Source: Lycium barbarum (taxonomy: Eukaryota > Streptophyta > Magnoliopsida > Solanales > Solanaceae). Taken from it: a DNA stretch of 64,000 nucleotides. The stretch covers positions 5,867,205-5,931,204 of the forward strand of contig NC_083345.1 in the NCBI RefSeq assembly GCF_019175385.1, given 5' to 3'. The notes beneath the pieces were generated by a model. The model made no database searches and was not told where the DNA came from. It saw only the letters and a program-made list of their open reading frames with translations. Shown piece after piece: positions 36,101 to 47,684 of the stretch; within the stretch, counting starts at the first letter, position 1; each line of letters begins with the position of its first letter. Position numbers and translations under genes: made by a program.

Positions 36101-37597
36101 AATCAGAAACATCAACATGTAAACGTTATTCAAACTAACATAGCCAGCAAATGAACTAACAAATATCGTCGACTAGACAAAATTACCGCTTGATTAATTA
36201 CTATGTTCAAACCAGGTGACATTAACTTAGTGAAAGGTAATGAACCTCATCGAGCTTAAATTCATACTACGCTATATCAACTAAGACCAAATTTAGCTGG
36301 ACTAAACAAACATCAACATAATTGTTAACATAATACATGGACAGAAATCAGACTAAACAAACAGAATACCAAAAATAAAAAAAATAAAAAGAAGAAAAGT
36401 TTACTGACCTTTTGTAGGTGCAGTGAAGTGGGTATCGATGTCTCGAATCTACACTCGAACGCGACGAATTCGAATCTAAACCTTATAAAGTAATTAGAAT
36501 CTTAAAACGGAGGAAAGGGAAAGGCCAATAGAGTTATTGTTGGCTCCCTTTGTTGATTAAAATTGATGTTTTGTAGAGGATTTTTTGAGTTTCCAAAATC
36601 CTTTTCTGTCCATTTCTTTTCTTTCCCCCCCTTTTTTACAAATGTAATTTTCCTCCATTTATAGAGTGAGGATGAGAGGAGCGGCGTGGGGGACAAAGGA
36701 CAGAGGTGTGGAGGCAGAGAACGTGAGGGACAATAATGCGATGTCGGGTGAAGTGGAGGGCAGAGGTGAAGATGGAGAAGAACGTGAGGCGTGGGGGACA
36801 AAGGACAGAGGCATGGTGGAGGGTGTCAGATGGAGTAGTGGAGTATGAGCATGGATGGATGAACGTGGGTGTAGCAGAGGTGGTGGCGACGGTCTTTATG
36901 GTTTGGGGGCAAAGGGAAAAAGGAAGGGATGAAGGAAAGGAGCGGCGGAGATGAGAGGAAAGAGGGGAGGCGGAGACGACGAAAGGGAGTGGGAGGCGGA
37001 AGAGGAGAAAGGGAAAGGAGAAGGAGAGAGAGAAAAGGGGGAGGGAAAGAGGAAGAGGAGGCAGGCGTGAGGGTTTTAGGTTTAGGAAATTAAGAATGGG
37101 TCGGGTCTGATAATTTTTGGGCTGGTCCGTTTGGGCTGGCCCATTAATTTAAACATGGTCTGAAAATGTGGGGTTTAAAATGTGGGTTGGGTATAAAAAT
37201 GTAGGTTATTTATTTGGATAGGGAATAATATTGTATTGGTATTTTGGGCCATTAATTTGTTGGTCCTTCCTCCGCTATTTAATTATCTTCGGGCTTCTAA
37301 TTTAGTAACTGGTAAAATATATATTATGTAAAGACAATAAATAATTAATATGTAAAAAATAAATATTTTGCAAAGTGTTGTCTTGTAATTAATTTAACGA
37401 ATCGGAACCCGAAAACGAAACGATGACTAACTGTTTTTAAAATTTGTGATAAAGTAATGCTCATAATATTGAAAATAAAAGTAGTGATATTAATAGTAGT
37501 AGCAATAAAATATCGCGAAAAATAAAGTATTTAGCTCGTTAGTAAATTTAAAACCCGGGTAAATTAAATAAAGGAGGGACAAAATTGGGTGTCAACA
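33168..37597 (-). repeat. Internal, diverged Ogre-type LTR (4.4 kb)
   Basis: It has the same termini as the outer LTRs (plus-strand start TGTCACACCCC, end AAATTGGGTGTCAACA) and similar order of motifs, including TCGCCACCTAATTA and GGGAAGGTATTAGGCATCCTTT, but is clearly diverged. The bases next to it (TTGTG and GATGC) are not a target duplication, and the sequence to its right (polypurine tract and beyond) is homologous to that right of the outer LTR. It is therefore the 3' LTR of a related element joined into this unit, not a simple solo-LTR insertion. Confidence 0.85.
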
Positions 37598-40500
37598 GAT
37601 GCCCCTCTTCGACCGGAGATGATGTAAGAGTCTTCGGGCGAAGAAGTTGACGTAGTAGCCAATTTTGTTTGGACTGACGAATATGAGTTTGTAAGAAAGT
37701 ATGGTTTAGGAAAATTGATGGAAAATATGATGGTATGGAAAGAATCGTGGCCAAACCTGTAGAGAGAATGGATTTATAACTTTGTAAGGGTAGTGCACAG
37801 GTGACGAGAACGGAACATAGGCTTATAGTATCTTAATTATAAACGTGGCGGGCAACACACCCTTGAGTAGGACTCTACTAGGCACGACGTAAATTCTTCA
37901 AAGATGCCCCAGTGTTGAGTCATGGAGACACTGGGGGTGTAGAAAGGAATACGAGATTGTGAAAAGAGTAGATCGAATAGAGTTTTTGCAGAGGATGAAA
38001 GAGAAATTAACCTACGTATCGCGTGTTTGTGGACATAGGCGGAATCGAGTTCGAGAATAGATCCGTGACCTTTGCTTGTGAGTTTGGTATTCCTCTTCAG
38101 CATGTTTGCCCCAGTTCACTGCGTAAGATAAAGTTCCACGTTGTGTTGCGTCCCTGCAGGTTGTGTTTTCTGCCAAAACTGAAATTCATGTCCAAAATTA
38201 GTAATAGAGTTGAAAGTGTAAAATTGTAAAGAGTGTAAAATGATAGTAAATATGAGTGTGGGAATGAAAGTGAAGCCGTGTGGCTAATGTTGTCTCTGAT
38301 TGTCTTCAGGGACTTGAATGAATGCGTGATGCGTATGCTGAGGATGTGATAATATTTCCAGTTGCATTTGCAGATGATAGTGATAAGGTCTCCGGCTGTC
38401 TTCCGGGACTCGATGATAAATGATATCTGCGAATTTTAAGGTAAATTCATTAAAGTGGTAAGGTAGATGATGAAATAAAGGAATGAAGTAAGGAGTAAAA
38501 TAAGTGTGTAGCCGTTTGGCTTATGCGGGTGAGGCCGTATAGCCGGGTGATGTCTCCGATGGTTGTCGGGACTCAATGATATGCTGATGAGGCTGTATAG
38601 CCAAACGATGTCTCCGGTTGTCTTCGGAGGCTCAAAGATAATTCCTGTAAAGTTCAGGGTAAAGTTGTTAAAGTTGGTAAAGTAAATGATAAAGTAGAGA
38701 GTAAAGTCAAAGTGTAGTCGTCTGGCTTATGCGTATGAGGCCGTGTGGCCATGCGATGTCTCCGGTTGTCTTCGGGACTTGACGATATCTCTCCGGTTGT
38801 CTTCAGAGATTTGATGCTGATTCCCGTAAAGTCCAGGATAAAGTTGTAAAGTGGATGATGTCTCCGGTTGTCTTCGGAGGCTCAATGATAATTCCTGTAA
38901 AGTTCAGGGTAAAGTTGGTAAAGTTGGTAAAGTAAATGATAAAGTAGAGAGTAATGTCAAAATGTAGCCGTATGGCTTATGCATGTGAGGCTGTAGAGCC
39001 GAATGATGCCCCCGGTTGTCTTCGGAGACTTGATGATATGACATCTCCAGTTGTCTTCGGAGATTCGATAATGATTCCCGTAAAGTCCAGGGTGAAGTTG
39101 TATGATGTCTCCGGTTGTCTTCGGAGATTTGATAATGATTCCCGTAAAGTCCAGGGTGAAGTTGTATGATGTCTCCGGTTGTCTTCGGAGATTTTGATGT
39201 TGATTCCTGTAGAGTTCAGGGTAAAGTGGTTAAAGTAGGTAAAGTGAATGATAAAGTAATGGATAACGTAGGGGGTAAAGTAAAAGTGTAGCCGTTCGGC
39301 TGATGATGTTGACGGTATCGCGACAGGCTGAATTAATGACGCGTAATCCTGATTTGATTCGTCTTTAACCTGCAAAACAGGTATATTCGTTAATGAAGTC
39401 ATAAAGTTGTTCTGATAAAATAAAATTAAAGATAAAGTTAGAAATAAAGCCGTTTGGCTTTTGAGGCGAGGCCATATTGAGCCAGATGATGCTTTTTGGT
39501 TGTGATAGACTTGACTGTTGATCTCGCGGTCTTTTGATTCCTGCACTCAAAGAAAAATTCTTAGTTTGGGAGGGGGAAGTTGATTCGTGTTGGCTCGGAG
39601 CTTGACGCTGTTGGCGTTCCATTCGTCTTGTTTGTTTGGATCTCGTGATCTCCGTTCAAACCTCGGTAGGTGAACAATAGTGAAATAATTGCACGAAAGT
39701 ATTTGATTTGAAAGGTAGGTATGTAAGTATATGTATATAAAAATGTAACTATATGTATATAGGTTGTGAAATATGTATATGTAAATGTATGTATGTAAGG
39801 AAAGATATATATGTAAACGTATACATATATAAGTTGTAAAATATTCTGCCAACTTTAGATTGTGACGCTTCTAAAGTAATTGGTCTATAATACTTCCTGT
39901 CTGATAGCCTAAATCTTGTCGATGTCCAACCGTTCTTTCGTCTATATCTTTTCCAAAATATGCCCCAGTTTTGGGTTCAGAAGAATATGCTAAATTTATG
40001 TTATGGTGTGACCGAACCTTATATAGGTTGCCTACGTATCCGCCAAGGAATCAGGTCAGAACGTAGTTCGTAAAATACATAAAGTGGTCTGAGTTTTCTA
40101 ATAAAGGGACCGAACCCGATATGGATTGCCTACGTATCCCACCAAGGGAATCAGGTCAGCGTAGTTCTATTATATAAATGGTAAAAGATTTGTTGGATTT
40201 TATATCTAGGTGTGGCGGATCTGTATGTTAATAGTCTACGAATCCCACCGAGGGAATCAGGCTAAGCATAGTTCTCCTTGTATAAGGATTTTTTTTTGAT
40301 TTTCTGTTATAGCACAACCGAACCCTATGTGGGCTGCCTACGTATCTCACCATGAGAATCAGGTCAGAACGTAGTTCGTACGCATGTAAATAGGAAAATT
40401 CTAACCTAGTATGACCGAGTCCCTATGTGGGCTGCCTACGTATCTACCGAGGAATCAGGTCAAGCATAGTTCACACGCGTGCAAATAGGAAAATTCTAAC

Positions 40501-40850
40501 CTAGTATGACCGAGTCCCTATGTGGGCTGCCTACGTATCCACCGAGGAATCAGGTCAAGCGTAGTTCGCACTGGTTGTTAAAGGAAAGGTTGCAAACTAA
40601 TGTCGTCGTTTGATCTCTTCTTGAATTGCTAGCTTTTAGGCTTATGTTATCACCTATCGGCTATTTCAATTCTTGTGAGTGGAATCTTGTCTTGTTCCCC
40701 TAGTTTCTTTGTTACTATCTCGGAATATGTGTTGTCTATTCATACATTTCATGTCACAATCGTAGAGTTGACAGTTTTGATAAATAAAGTAGAAAATAGA
40801 TGATTAAGAAAAATCAGAAATGCATTCATAGTTTTGCAATTCAAGCTTCC
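37598..40850. repeat. 3' non-coding region attached to the internal LTR, with dispersed repeats
   Basis: Homologous in outline to 30647-31190. At 38385-39190 the motif GTCTCCGGTTGTCTTCGG recurs about ten times, alternating with GTAAAGTYCAGGGTAAAGTT. At 40010-40564 six copies of the GCCTACGTATC...CAGGTCA hairpin repeat follow one another. The reading frames here (for example 38977-39546) are made of these repeats and are not called. Confidence 0.7.
40032..40564 (-). ncRNA. Cluster of six hairpin-motif copies
   Basis: Copies lie at 40032-40066, 40130-40164, 40236-40271, 40338-40374, 40436-40469 and 40531-40564. Outer stem is CTACG...CGTAG in four; two (40236, 40436) have CATAG and pair less well. 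Inner stems vary in step: TCC/GGA, TCCC/GGGA, TCCC/GGGA, TCTCA/TGAGA, TCT/GGA, TCC/GGA. Each is preceded by a conserved GACCGAACCC/GACCGAGTCC block and GGGCTGC. Confidence 0.55.
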
Positions 40851-41100
40851 ACAAGGTGAAGCAAAACAAACAAAATTTTGAGTACGGTTCAAGCATCAAT
40901 AAAAGAAAACAAGTTCACTACATGTTCATGCTACCAAGGCTCCCGACGGATCGAGGACGGAGTACAAGTCCAATTCTTCAGAGTCTTTCCTGGTTCGGCG
41001 CCCCATATTGTCAGTGCCTTGGTGTTGCGAGTAGTTGTATTGGATTGTTCCCACGAGAGCGACAAAGTTGTTGATCTGACTCTTTCCGCACTGGACTCCT

Positions 41101-42495
41101 CTAAATCTTGGCATTTCCGTGAGCAGGCAAAGGATTGTTGACCACATTGGGCTTAGCTTCAGCGAGCTGAATTACTCCTTCTTTAATCAGGGCTTCGATT
41201 TTGTTTTTAAGCCCATAGCAATCTTCAGTGGCGTGCCCAACAACTCCAGAGTGGTATGCGCAGCTTTTGGAACCATCAAACCATTTTGGGATAGGCTCGG
41301 GAATTTTTCCTTCAATCGGTTGTATTATGCCTGCTGCTTTCATTCTTTCGAACAATTGAGCCAAGGGTTCAGCGATCTGAGTGTAATTACGGGTGTTTTT
41401 GGTGTCAGGGTTTGGACGGGCTCTAGGTATAGTATGTGGTCGATTTTGGTAAGTTGGAGCTTGGTTGGGTTGATACGGGCGTGGGTTTTGATGCGGAGGC
41501 GCTCGGGGTTGGTAGTAGTTTGCTTGGGTGTTGTAAACGGGGTAAGGAGGTAGTGAAGCTTGGTAGTGTTCAGGGTAGTGGTAAAGGTAGAAAGTTTGTT
41601 GTGGGTGGTTAAAGTATGGAATGGCTTGGCTCGGCTCATGTCCTTGAGCGTTCATGACTGCAGCGACATCTTCCTTCTTCTTTTTAATCCCGTTGATAGA
41701 ACCAGATTGTATAGCTTTGTTCATTGCTTGTAAAGCAATAAGATCTTGAATTTTCCCCGATTTGATTCCTTCTTCCAAGGCTTCTCCCATTCGAACAACT
41801 TCTGTGAATTTTTGTCCCATCATACCTATCATTTTCTCGTAAAATATGCCAGCCTGGCATTCAATGAAGGTAGCAGTCATTTCCCTATCATTCATCGGAG
41901 GTTGAACCCTGGCTGCTTCTGACCTCCAACGTAACGCATATTCGCGGAATGTCTCAGTTGACTTCCTGGTTAACTTAGTCATGTAAACTCTATCTGGTGT
42001 GATATCGGTGTTAAAACTGAACCTGTCCATAAAGTCTTGCGCCATGTCACTCCAACCACGCCATTTACGGACATCTTGTTGTGTATACCAAGTAAGTGCT
42101 TCGCCAGATAAGCTTCTTATGAAGAGCTTCATCCTTATGCTCTGGTCTCTGCCCACTCCAACCAGTTTGTCACAATAAGCCCTTAAGTGTGTATGAGGGT
42201 CGCCTGTTCCATTGAATGTATCAAATTTTGGCGGTTTGTAGCCTACGGGTAAATCGACGTCGGGTTGGACACAGAGATCCTCATATTCTACACTCTTAGT
42301 TCCTCTAGCAACTTGAAGGTTCCTCATTGCTTCTTTGAGACTGTGGATCTCTTTTAGCAGTATGTTATCTGCCCCTGCCTTTGCATCCCTTTCCATTTCT
42401 TCGTATTGATCTACCTCGGGTTGGAACCTGACCGTTACTGGGTTGGTGAAGGTTTGTGTTTCTGTCCCAGTTTCAAGTCCTGGAAACGCTTGGTT
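41101..42495 (-). pseudogene. Second, truncated Ogre-type gag
   Basis: An open frame (first Met at 42396, frame open from 42495) encodes a gag protein: capsid-like Retrotrans_gag domain starting GYKPPKFDTFNGTGDPHTHL (about residue 53 from that Met), with LSGEALTWYTQQD and FREYALRWRSEAARVQPP, then a Pro/Tyr/Gln-rich stretch and the zinc-binding CAYHSGVVGHATEDC. It ends in NVVNNPLPAHGNAKI and a stop just where the protease would begin in the neighbouring gene. Compared with that gene it lacks about 200 N-terminal residues and everything after the zinc motif. It is a diverged copy from a related element and lies downstream of the full gag-protease gene. Confidence 0.8.
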
Positions 42496-42720
42496 CTAAA
42501 CGATCGAAAAGTGAGAAAATTGTAATGAAAATTTTTTGAAAGTGATTTGACCGATTTCAAAAATTTGTCCCAGTTTCAAGATACTAAGACACATGAATTT
42601 AAGCGGTGGGAAGACCAAGTCTTGTATAAAAATCCTTATGTATTTTATAGGAACCAAAATGTTTGGACAAACTGAAGATAAAAATTTTAAGATAGAAGGG
42701 CCGAACCCGCCTCGGGTTGC

Positions 42721-43057
42721 CTACGTATCCCAAAGGAATCAGGCCAGACGTAGTTCGTGATGAACATAAAGATTTTTGAGTTTGTTTTGTTTTTTACTAA
42801 AGGGGGGGCCGAACCCGATATGGGTTGCCTACGTATCCAAAAGGAAATCAGGCCACACGTAGTTCCACCCATACAACAAAACACTGAAATATTTTGAAAA
42901 AGTGGCCGAACCCGATGTGGGCTGCCTACGTATCCAACAGGAAGTCAGGCCAAACGTAGTTCCAACCACAAACAAAGATACTGGAATGATTTGAAAAGAG
43001 TGGCCGAACCCGATATGGGCTGCCTACGTATCCAACAGGAAGTCAGGCCAAACGTAG
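42721..43057 (-). ncRNA. Cluster of four hairpin-motif copies between the two gag regions
   Basis: Copies lie at 42721-42753, 42829-42862, 42926-42959 and 43024-43057, each after GGCCGAACCCG...GGGYTGC. The outer stem is CTACGT...ACGTAG, the inner TCC...GGA. The cluster sits exactly where the first gag-protease gene ends and the second, truncated gag begins. Confidence 0.55.
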
Positions 43058-43259
43058 TTCGTTCAAACAAAATGACAGAATCTTAATTTAAAAAGGCCGT
43101 AACAAAACATAGAGGCAACATGACAAAAGGAACTAAATGTTCTAGTTGATACCTCCGGCCTACTACAAAAGGAAATTTAAACTGAAAATACTGAAACTCC
43201 CGACGAACCGGGGCTAAGATAGAAGTTCAATTTTGCAACTCAGGTCCTGGCTCAGCAGC

Positions 43260-46200
43260 CTATAAAGTCAATATTTCAGCAAAGTCTTTGATTATCGCAG
43301 CATGATCATTTTCATCTTCCACGAACAGATTCTTGACTCCCTCCACGATATCATCATAGGCAACTTCAACAATCAGATCTGAAGGTTTTGAGAAAGTTTG
43401 ATCAATGGTAGGAATAGGTTTTGGCAATGCAATCTCCTTCCTTTTATTCTTTCGTGCTTTCTTCACTTCTTCCTCAGTTGGCTCATATCCCAAACCGAAT
43501 GTAAATTGTTGCGTAGGGAGAACGACTGGCTCAACCCGCCCATTTAGTGTTTTCCCTAGCCCAAATCCAGGTTGGTACCCATTTCTCACCATTTCTTTTG
43601 CAACCATAATTGCGGCACATGATCTTTTGAACTCTTGAGTTTGACATACTTCACTCTCCTTAGTGACATTCACAACCTCCCAAGCGTGGTAAGCTGCTCC
43701 GTCGAACCCTCCTTCTGCCTCGACAAATGGGGTGGATTGCTCTAGATAGAAAGACGTATCTCCTTCTCCGTGTATACATATTTGTTGATGATCCCACTCG
43801 AATTTGACAGTTTGGTGCAAAGTAGATGGTACGGCCCCAGCCAAATGGATCCACGGTCTACCTAACAGCATGTTGTATGTCGTGGAAATATCAAGTACTT
43901 GAAAATCCATAATGAATTCAACAGGGCCAATCAACACTTTCAACTCTATTTCCCCAATAGGGCGCCTTTGAGCCCCATCAAATGCTCGAATATTCATATC
44001 ACTGGTCTTGAGCTCACTAACATTATATCCGATCTTCTTCAGACTTGCTAATGGACAGATGTTAAGTCCAGAACCCCCATCAATCAATACTTTAGCCACA
44101 AACATGTTGCGACACTTGACAGTTATATAGAGTGCTTTGTTATGCATACATCCTTCTGGCGGCAGTTCTTCATTATCGAAGCTGATTCGATGGCTGTCAA
44201 GCACGCGCTCAATCATCCCAGCTAACGCCTCACTAGTTGTTTCGCTTGGAACATACGCTTCATTCAAGATCTTCAACAATGCATTCCTGTGCATATCTGA
44301 ACTCAAAAGCAAAGAGAGAATAGGAATTTGAGCATTGGTCTTTTTCAACTGATCCACAACTGAGTACTCACTAGCCTTGATCTTCCTCAAAAATTCTTCT
44401 GCTTCGGTTTCAGTCACGACCCTTTTGGGAGGTACATTGGCTTTCTTAACTTGCCCCAATCTAACTAGCTCTTCTGGAGAATAGCATCTTCCAGACCTTG
44501 TCATTCCTGATGTCTTAACCTTGTCAGTGATCGTGTCCTTTCCTCGACATTCCATCACAGTTTGTTGATAATTCCATGGTACGGCTTTTGTATCGAGCAC
44601 TGGTAACTGATTTGGTGCTTGAACTACTTCCACAGGCGTTGATGAAGCTCCTAATATCTCGACAGGCACACAACCCCTTATCACTACAGCCGGAGAAGCA
44701 ACGGCTACAAAATCATGATCCTCCACACGATCCACAGGCACTATAAATTCGGCTGGGTCGTCAACATTTGCATCTATTCCAATCATATTTATCGTGGCCC
44801 CATCATGGGTCGGGAGTGGATTGTTAACCACATTTGGTGTTGGTGGTTTGACCGTGATCTGTTTTGCTTCAATAAGATCCTCAACCTTATGCTTCAATGC
44901 GTAACAACGATCAGTGGAATGGCCTTTTACCCCCGAATGATATGCACATGTTTTAGTGGGATCAAAGCTTCTGGGTAATGGATCTGGAATTCTACCTTCC
45001 ACGGGATATACTAAGCCTGAAGCTTGCAGTCTTTCGAAAACAACGCTCAGTGGTTCTCCCAATGGCGTGAAATTGCGGAACGGTTTATTTGGGCGAGGTG
45101 CGGATGCATTGTTTGGATGATGAGTTTGTGATGGTGGAGCTGGATATGTTGGTGGTCGTGGAGCTCGATATGCTGGTTGTGTGTTGTAAACAGGGTAGGA
45201 TATTTGTGGTGATTGAGGTTGGTAAGATGACAAAGCTTGGTCGTAGGGATGTGGAGAATATTGGAAATATTGTGAGTGGTGAGCGTTAGGCTGGTATCGC
45301 GGTGGTCGTTGATGGCGGTATGATGTGTTTCCCAAGGCCATCACCGATGCTGCTTCTTTCTCTTTTTTCTTTCCATTTCCGAGAGTACCAGTTTGTATAG
45401 CCCTACTGGTAGACTGCAAAGCTGCTAGACTTGTTATTCTCCCTGTCTTAATGCCATCTTCGATCATGTCCCCAGCTTTGATCACTTCTGCAAAAGTTTT
45501 TCCACTCATTGTCACCAAACGTTCATAGTATTCTGGTTCTAGTGCTTGAATGAAGAAAGTAACCATTTCTGTCTCCTCCATGGGTGGGTGTACCCTAGAT
45601 GCTTCTTCCCTCCACCGTATAGCATATTCTCGAAATGATTCGGTGAACTTCTTCTTCAACTTTGTAATTGAGATTCTGTCAGGAGCGATCTCAACATGAA
45701 ACTTGTAGTGATCCACAAAAGCATTTGCCAAATCATCCCAAGTACGCCATTTGGTTGTATCTTGCTTAGAATACCACTCCAAGGCTTTTCCACTCAAACT
45801 CTGATTGAATAGTTTGACTCTTATCCCTTCATTCTTCCCCACACCAATCAACTTTTCACAATAGACCTTCAAATGGAAGAAAGGGTTCCCCGACCCATCA
45901 AACTTCTCAAATTTTGGAATCTTGTAACCTGGTGGCAATTCTACCTCAGGAAATGCACATAATTCTTCATATCTCACGCTTTGGTTACTACCAAGTCCAC
46001 GCAAACTTCTCATGGCATCTTCCAAAATTTTGAGCTTTCTATTTATCATTTCATCATTAACTGACCGTGCCTCATTTTCAACTTCGACATAATGATCAAC
46101 ATCTGTGCGACATTGTCCTTGAATCTGTGTCATGGGTGGAGCTGTGGTATAAGTATACACCGGCGGAACTTGATGTGTGTCATGTGCTGGCGGTATGAAT

Positions 46201-46721
46201 TGAGCTTTTGAAGAGGTGGTTGTAAATAAAAAGGGAGCATTTTGAGTGAGGTGTTCGGAACGAACTGGCTGAGAAGTGGTGAAATAATTTGCTTGGTTAA
46301 ATTCGTCCAAATTTGGGAATGGATGTGGCACAGGCAAAGTTTGACGAACTCCCTGGGACGGAGTCATATGTGGCGGTGTTTGAGAAAATGACCGGTTATG
46401 AAGTACCATATGACTTAGTTCGGCAACTCGTCGCTCCAGACGAGCAATGGTCTCCAAATGTGTTTCTGGTTCATTAGAGGATGTGGGATCACTCGTGATT
46501 GGTAAACTAAGAGATGGCTCAGATGAAGTGGTTGCATTGATCAAACTTTGCTCCATTTTAGAACGAGTCCTTTTAGTTAACCAGGTGATTAGTGATGAGT
46601 CAGAATCTGATTTCTTGGCTTTAGACCGTGTGAAATATGGATGCTCCGCCAGTTCCCTTTTAGCACAAGTCAACCTTCTTTGTTTTGAAAATAGGTTTAA
46701 AAAGAAAAAAGATAAAAACAA
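43260..46721 (-). CDS. Ogre-like gag-protease polyprotein with G-patch
   Basis: A 1,153-codon open frame on the minus strand. Order: charged N-terminus; heptad-like LETIARLERRVAELSHMV (about residue 88); Retrotrans_gag domain (about 264-420) starting GYKIPKFEKFDGSGNPFFHL with ALEWYSKQD and FREYAIRWREEASRVHPP; Pro/Tyr-rich linker; zinc-binding CAYHSGVKGHSTDRC (about 590); retropepsin-like aspartic protease (about 860-980) with the active-site motif LIDGGSGLNICPL and the flap/end motif YNMLLGRPWIH; a G-patch-like segment (about 1030-1065) with MVRNGYQPGFGLGKTLNG. Gag packages the RNA and the protease matures the polyprotein. In Ogre elements an intron and then RT-RNase H-integrase follow; here the frame ends at 43260 and no RT follows. 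The start codon is uncertain; the frame itself is unbroken, unlike all other element genes in the window. Confidence 0.85.
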   Translation of the reverse strand: MFLSFFFLNLFSKQRRLTCAKRELAEHPYFTRSKAKKSDSDSSLITWLTKRTRSKMEQSLINATTSSEPSLSLPITSDPTSSNEPETHLETIARLERRVAELSHMVLHNRSFSQTPPHMTPSQGVRQTLPVPHPFPNLDEFNQANYFTTSQPVRSEHLTQNAPFLFTTTSSKAQFIPPAHDTHQVPPVYTYTTAPPMTQIQGQCRTDVDHYVEVENEARSVNDEMINRKLKILEDAMRSLRGLGSNQSVRYEELCAFPEVELPPGYKIPKFEKFDGSGNPFFHLKVYCEKLIGVGKNEGIRVKLFNQSLSGKALEWYSKQDTTKWRTWDDLANAFVDHYKFHVEIAPDRISITKLKKKFTESFREYAIRWREEASRVHPPMEETEMVTFFIQALEPEYYERLVTMSGKTFAEVIKAGDMIEDGIKTGRITSLAALQSTSRAIQTGTLGNGKKKEKEAASVMALGNTSYRHQRPPRYQPNAHHSQYFQYSPHPYDQALSSYQPQSPQISYPVYNTQPAYRAPRPPTYPAPPSQTHHPNNASAPRPNKPFRNFTPLGEPLSVVFERLQASGLVYPVEGRIPDPLPRSFDPTKTCAYHSGVKGHSTDRCYALKHKVEDLIEAKQITVKPPTPNVVNNPLPTHDGATINMIGIDANVDDPAEFIVPVDRVEDHDFVAVASPAVVIRGCVPVEILGASSTPVEVVQAPNQLPVLDTKAVPWNYQQTVMECRGKDTITDKVKTSGMTRSGRCYSPEELVRLGQVKKANVPPKRVVTETEAEEFLRKIKASEYSVVDQLKKTNAQIPILSLLLSSDMHRNALLKILNEAYVPSETTSEALAGMIERVLDSHRISFDNEELPPEGCMHNKALYITVKCRNMFVAKVLIDGGSGLNICPLASLKKIGYNVSELKTSDMNIRAFDGAQRRPIGEIELKVLIGPVEFIMDFQVLDISTTYNMLLGRPWIHLAGAVPSTLHQTVKFEWDHQQICIHGEGDTSFYLEQSTPFVEAEGGFDGAAYHAWEVVNVTKESEVCQTQEFKRSCAAIMVAKEMVRNGYQPGFGLGKTLNGRVEPVVLPTQQFTFGLGYEPTEEEVKKARKNKRKEIALPKPIPTIDQTFSKPSDLIVEVAYDDIVEGVKNLFVEDENDHAAIIKDFAEILTL

Positions 46722-47663
46722 GAAAAAGAAAAGGAAAATGAGTCAGTATACGGTAAGGATAATATTATTGCATATAAACACATTATTGCACATAATACAT
46801 CGCGTTTTATAATGCAAGGGACCTCTTTATGCCAGAGGTAGGCCTAACGAACATTGAAGGACAAACATGTCTTTTATGTATCATTCCATAACTCTTCTTA
46901 CAACTAATTTACAATAAAATAAAATTTATTACATGCCAATAAATAATACATCTCAAAGTTAAACTAAGATATCTAATACTTCAACTCCACTAATTTCTTT
47001 TGGTTGTCTTCAACCTCCAGCATTAATTTAGATGCTCCACGTCAACCTGCAACAAAAGGTCAGTTTTTCTTGAAATACTTATCTATAGAGTACTAGGTCT
47101 ACATATTCCACATATTTGTCCTTCAAATAATGCACATAGATAGTGAGTAGTGTCACTTAGAGTCATAGACTCTTTTGGACATTTGGTAAGGTTGACTAAT
47201 GAACTTAATACACCAAGGGTATTAAGCCTCCTAGGTTTAGAATGATGCATGTCCTTACAAGGTTTTGGCTTCGCTCTACCCTAAGTAGACTAAGAATGGG
47301 TTTACTAGACGCAAAGTTCCCAAGCGGACTGCTCGAGTGAGAAGGCTACGCGGTCCCCGTTATTCGGGCACCCCCGCGCATGCGCCAACTCCCTTAAAAT
47401 TTGGATTCTATGAAGAAATTTGCGGGTGCGCTAAGCACACCACGCGTGTACGTGTGATAGTGTGAATTTTCCAAAAGTGGAGGAAATATGAACGGAATGC
47501 CAATTTAAGGAAAGCAGTAATAACATATTACACAGAAAATACATATAAGGAATAAAAATACTTAAAAGCATATAAGCAACAATATAGACAAAATAAAGCA
47601 AAATAAACAAAGCATCCAACAAATGATTTATTAACCTAAGTTGTTATGGTTAAGAGCCTAAAT
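46722..47663. other. Leader between primer site and gag of the Ogre-like element
   Basis: No reading frame with known domains. A GC-rich stretch (47340-47400, CCCCCGCGCATGCGCC) stands out in otherwise AT-rich DNA. Confidence 0.5.
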
Positions 47664-47681
47664 TCCCCAGCAGAGTCGCCA
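47664..47681 (-). other. Primer binding site of the Ogre-like element
   Basis: The minus strand reads TGGCGACTCTGCTGGGGA three bases after the LTR end TGTGACA. This is the form I associate with the Arg-tRNA primer of Ogre elements; the tRNA assignment is from memory. Confidence 0.75.
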
Positions 47682-47684
47682 AGC

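Noticed and set aside
36502..36954. Pro-rich minus-strand and Gly/Arg-rich plus-strand frames in the internal LTR
   Set aside because: They come from a purine-rich stretch (GGAGAAGG-type repeats) at the same relative place in all three Ogre-type LTRs.
33168..37597. Simple solo-LTR insertion
   Set aside because: There is no target duplication (TTGTG versus GATGC), and the sequence on its right is homologous to the 3' end of an Ogre-type element, so it came with its own tail.
41119..41553. Plus-strand frame of 144 codons
   Set aside because: It is antisense to the second gag and has no independent support.
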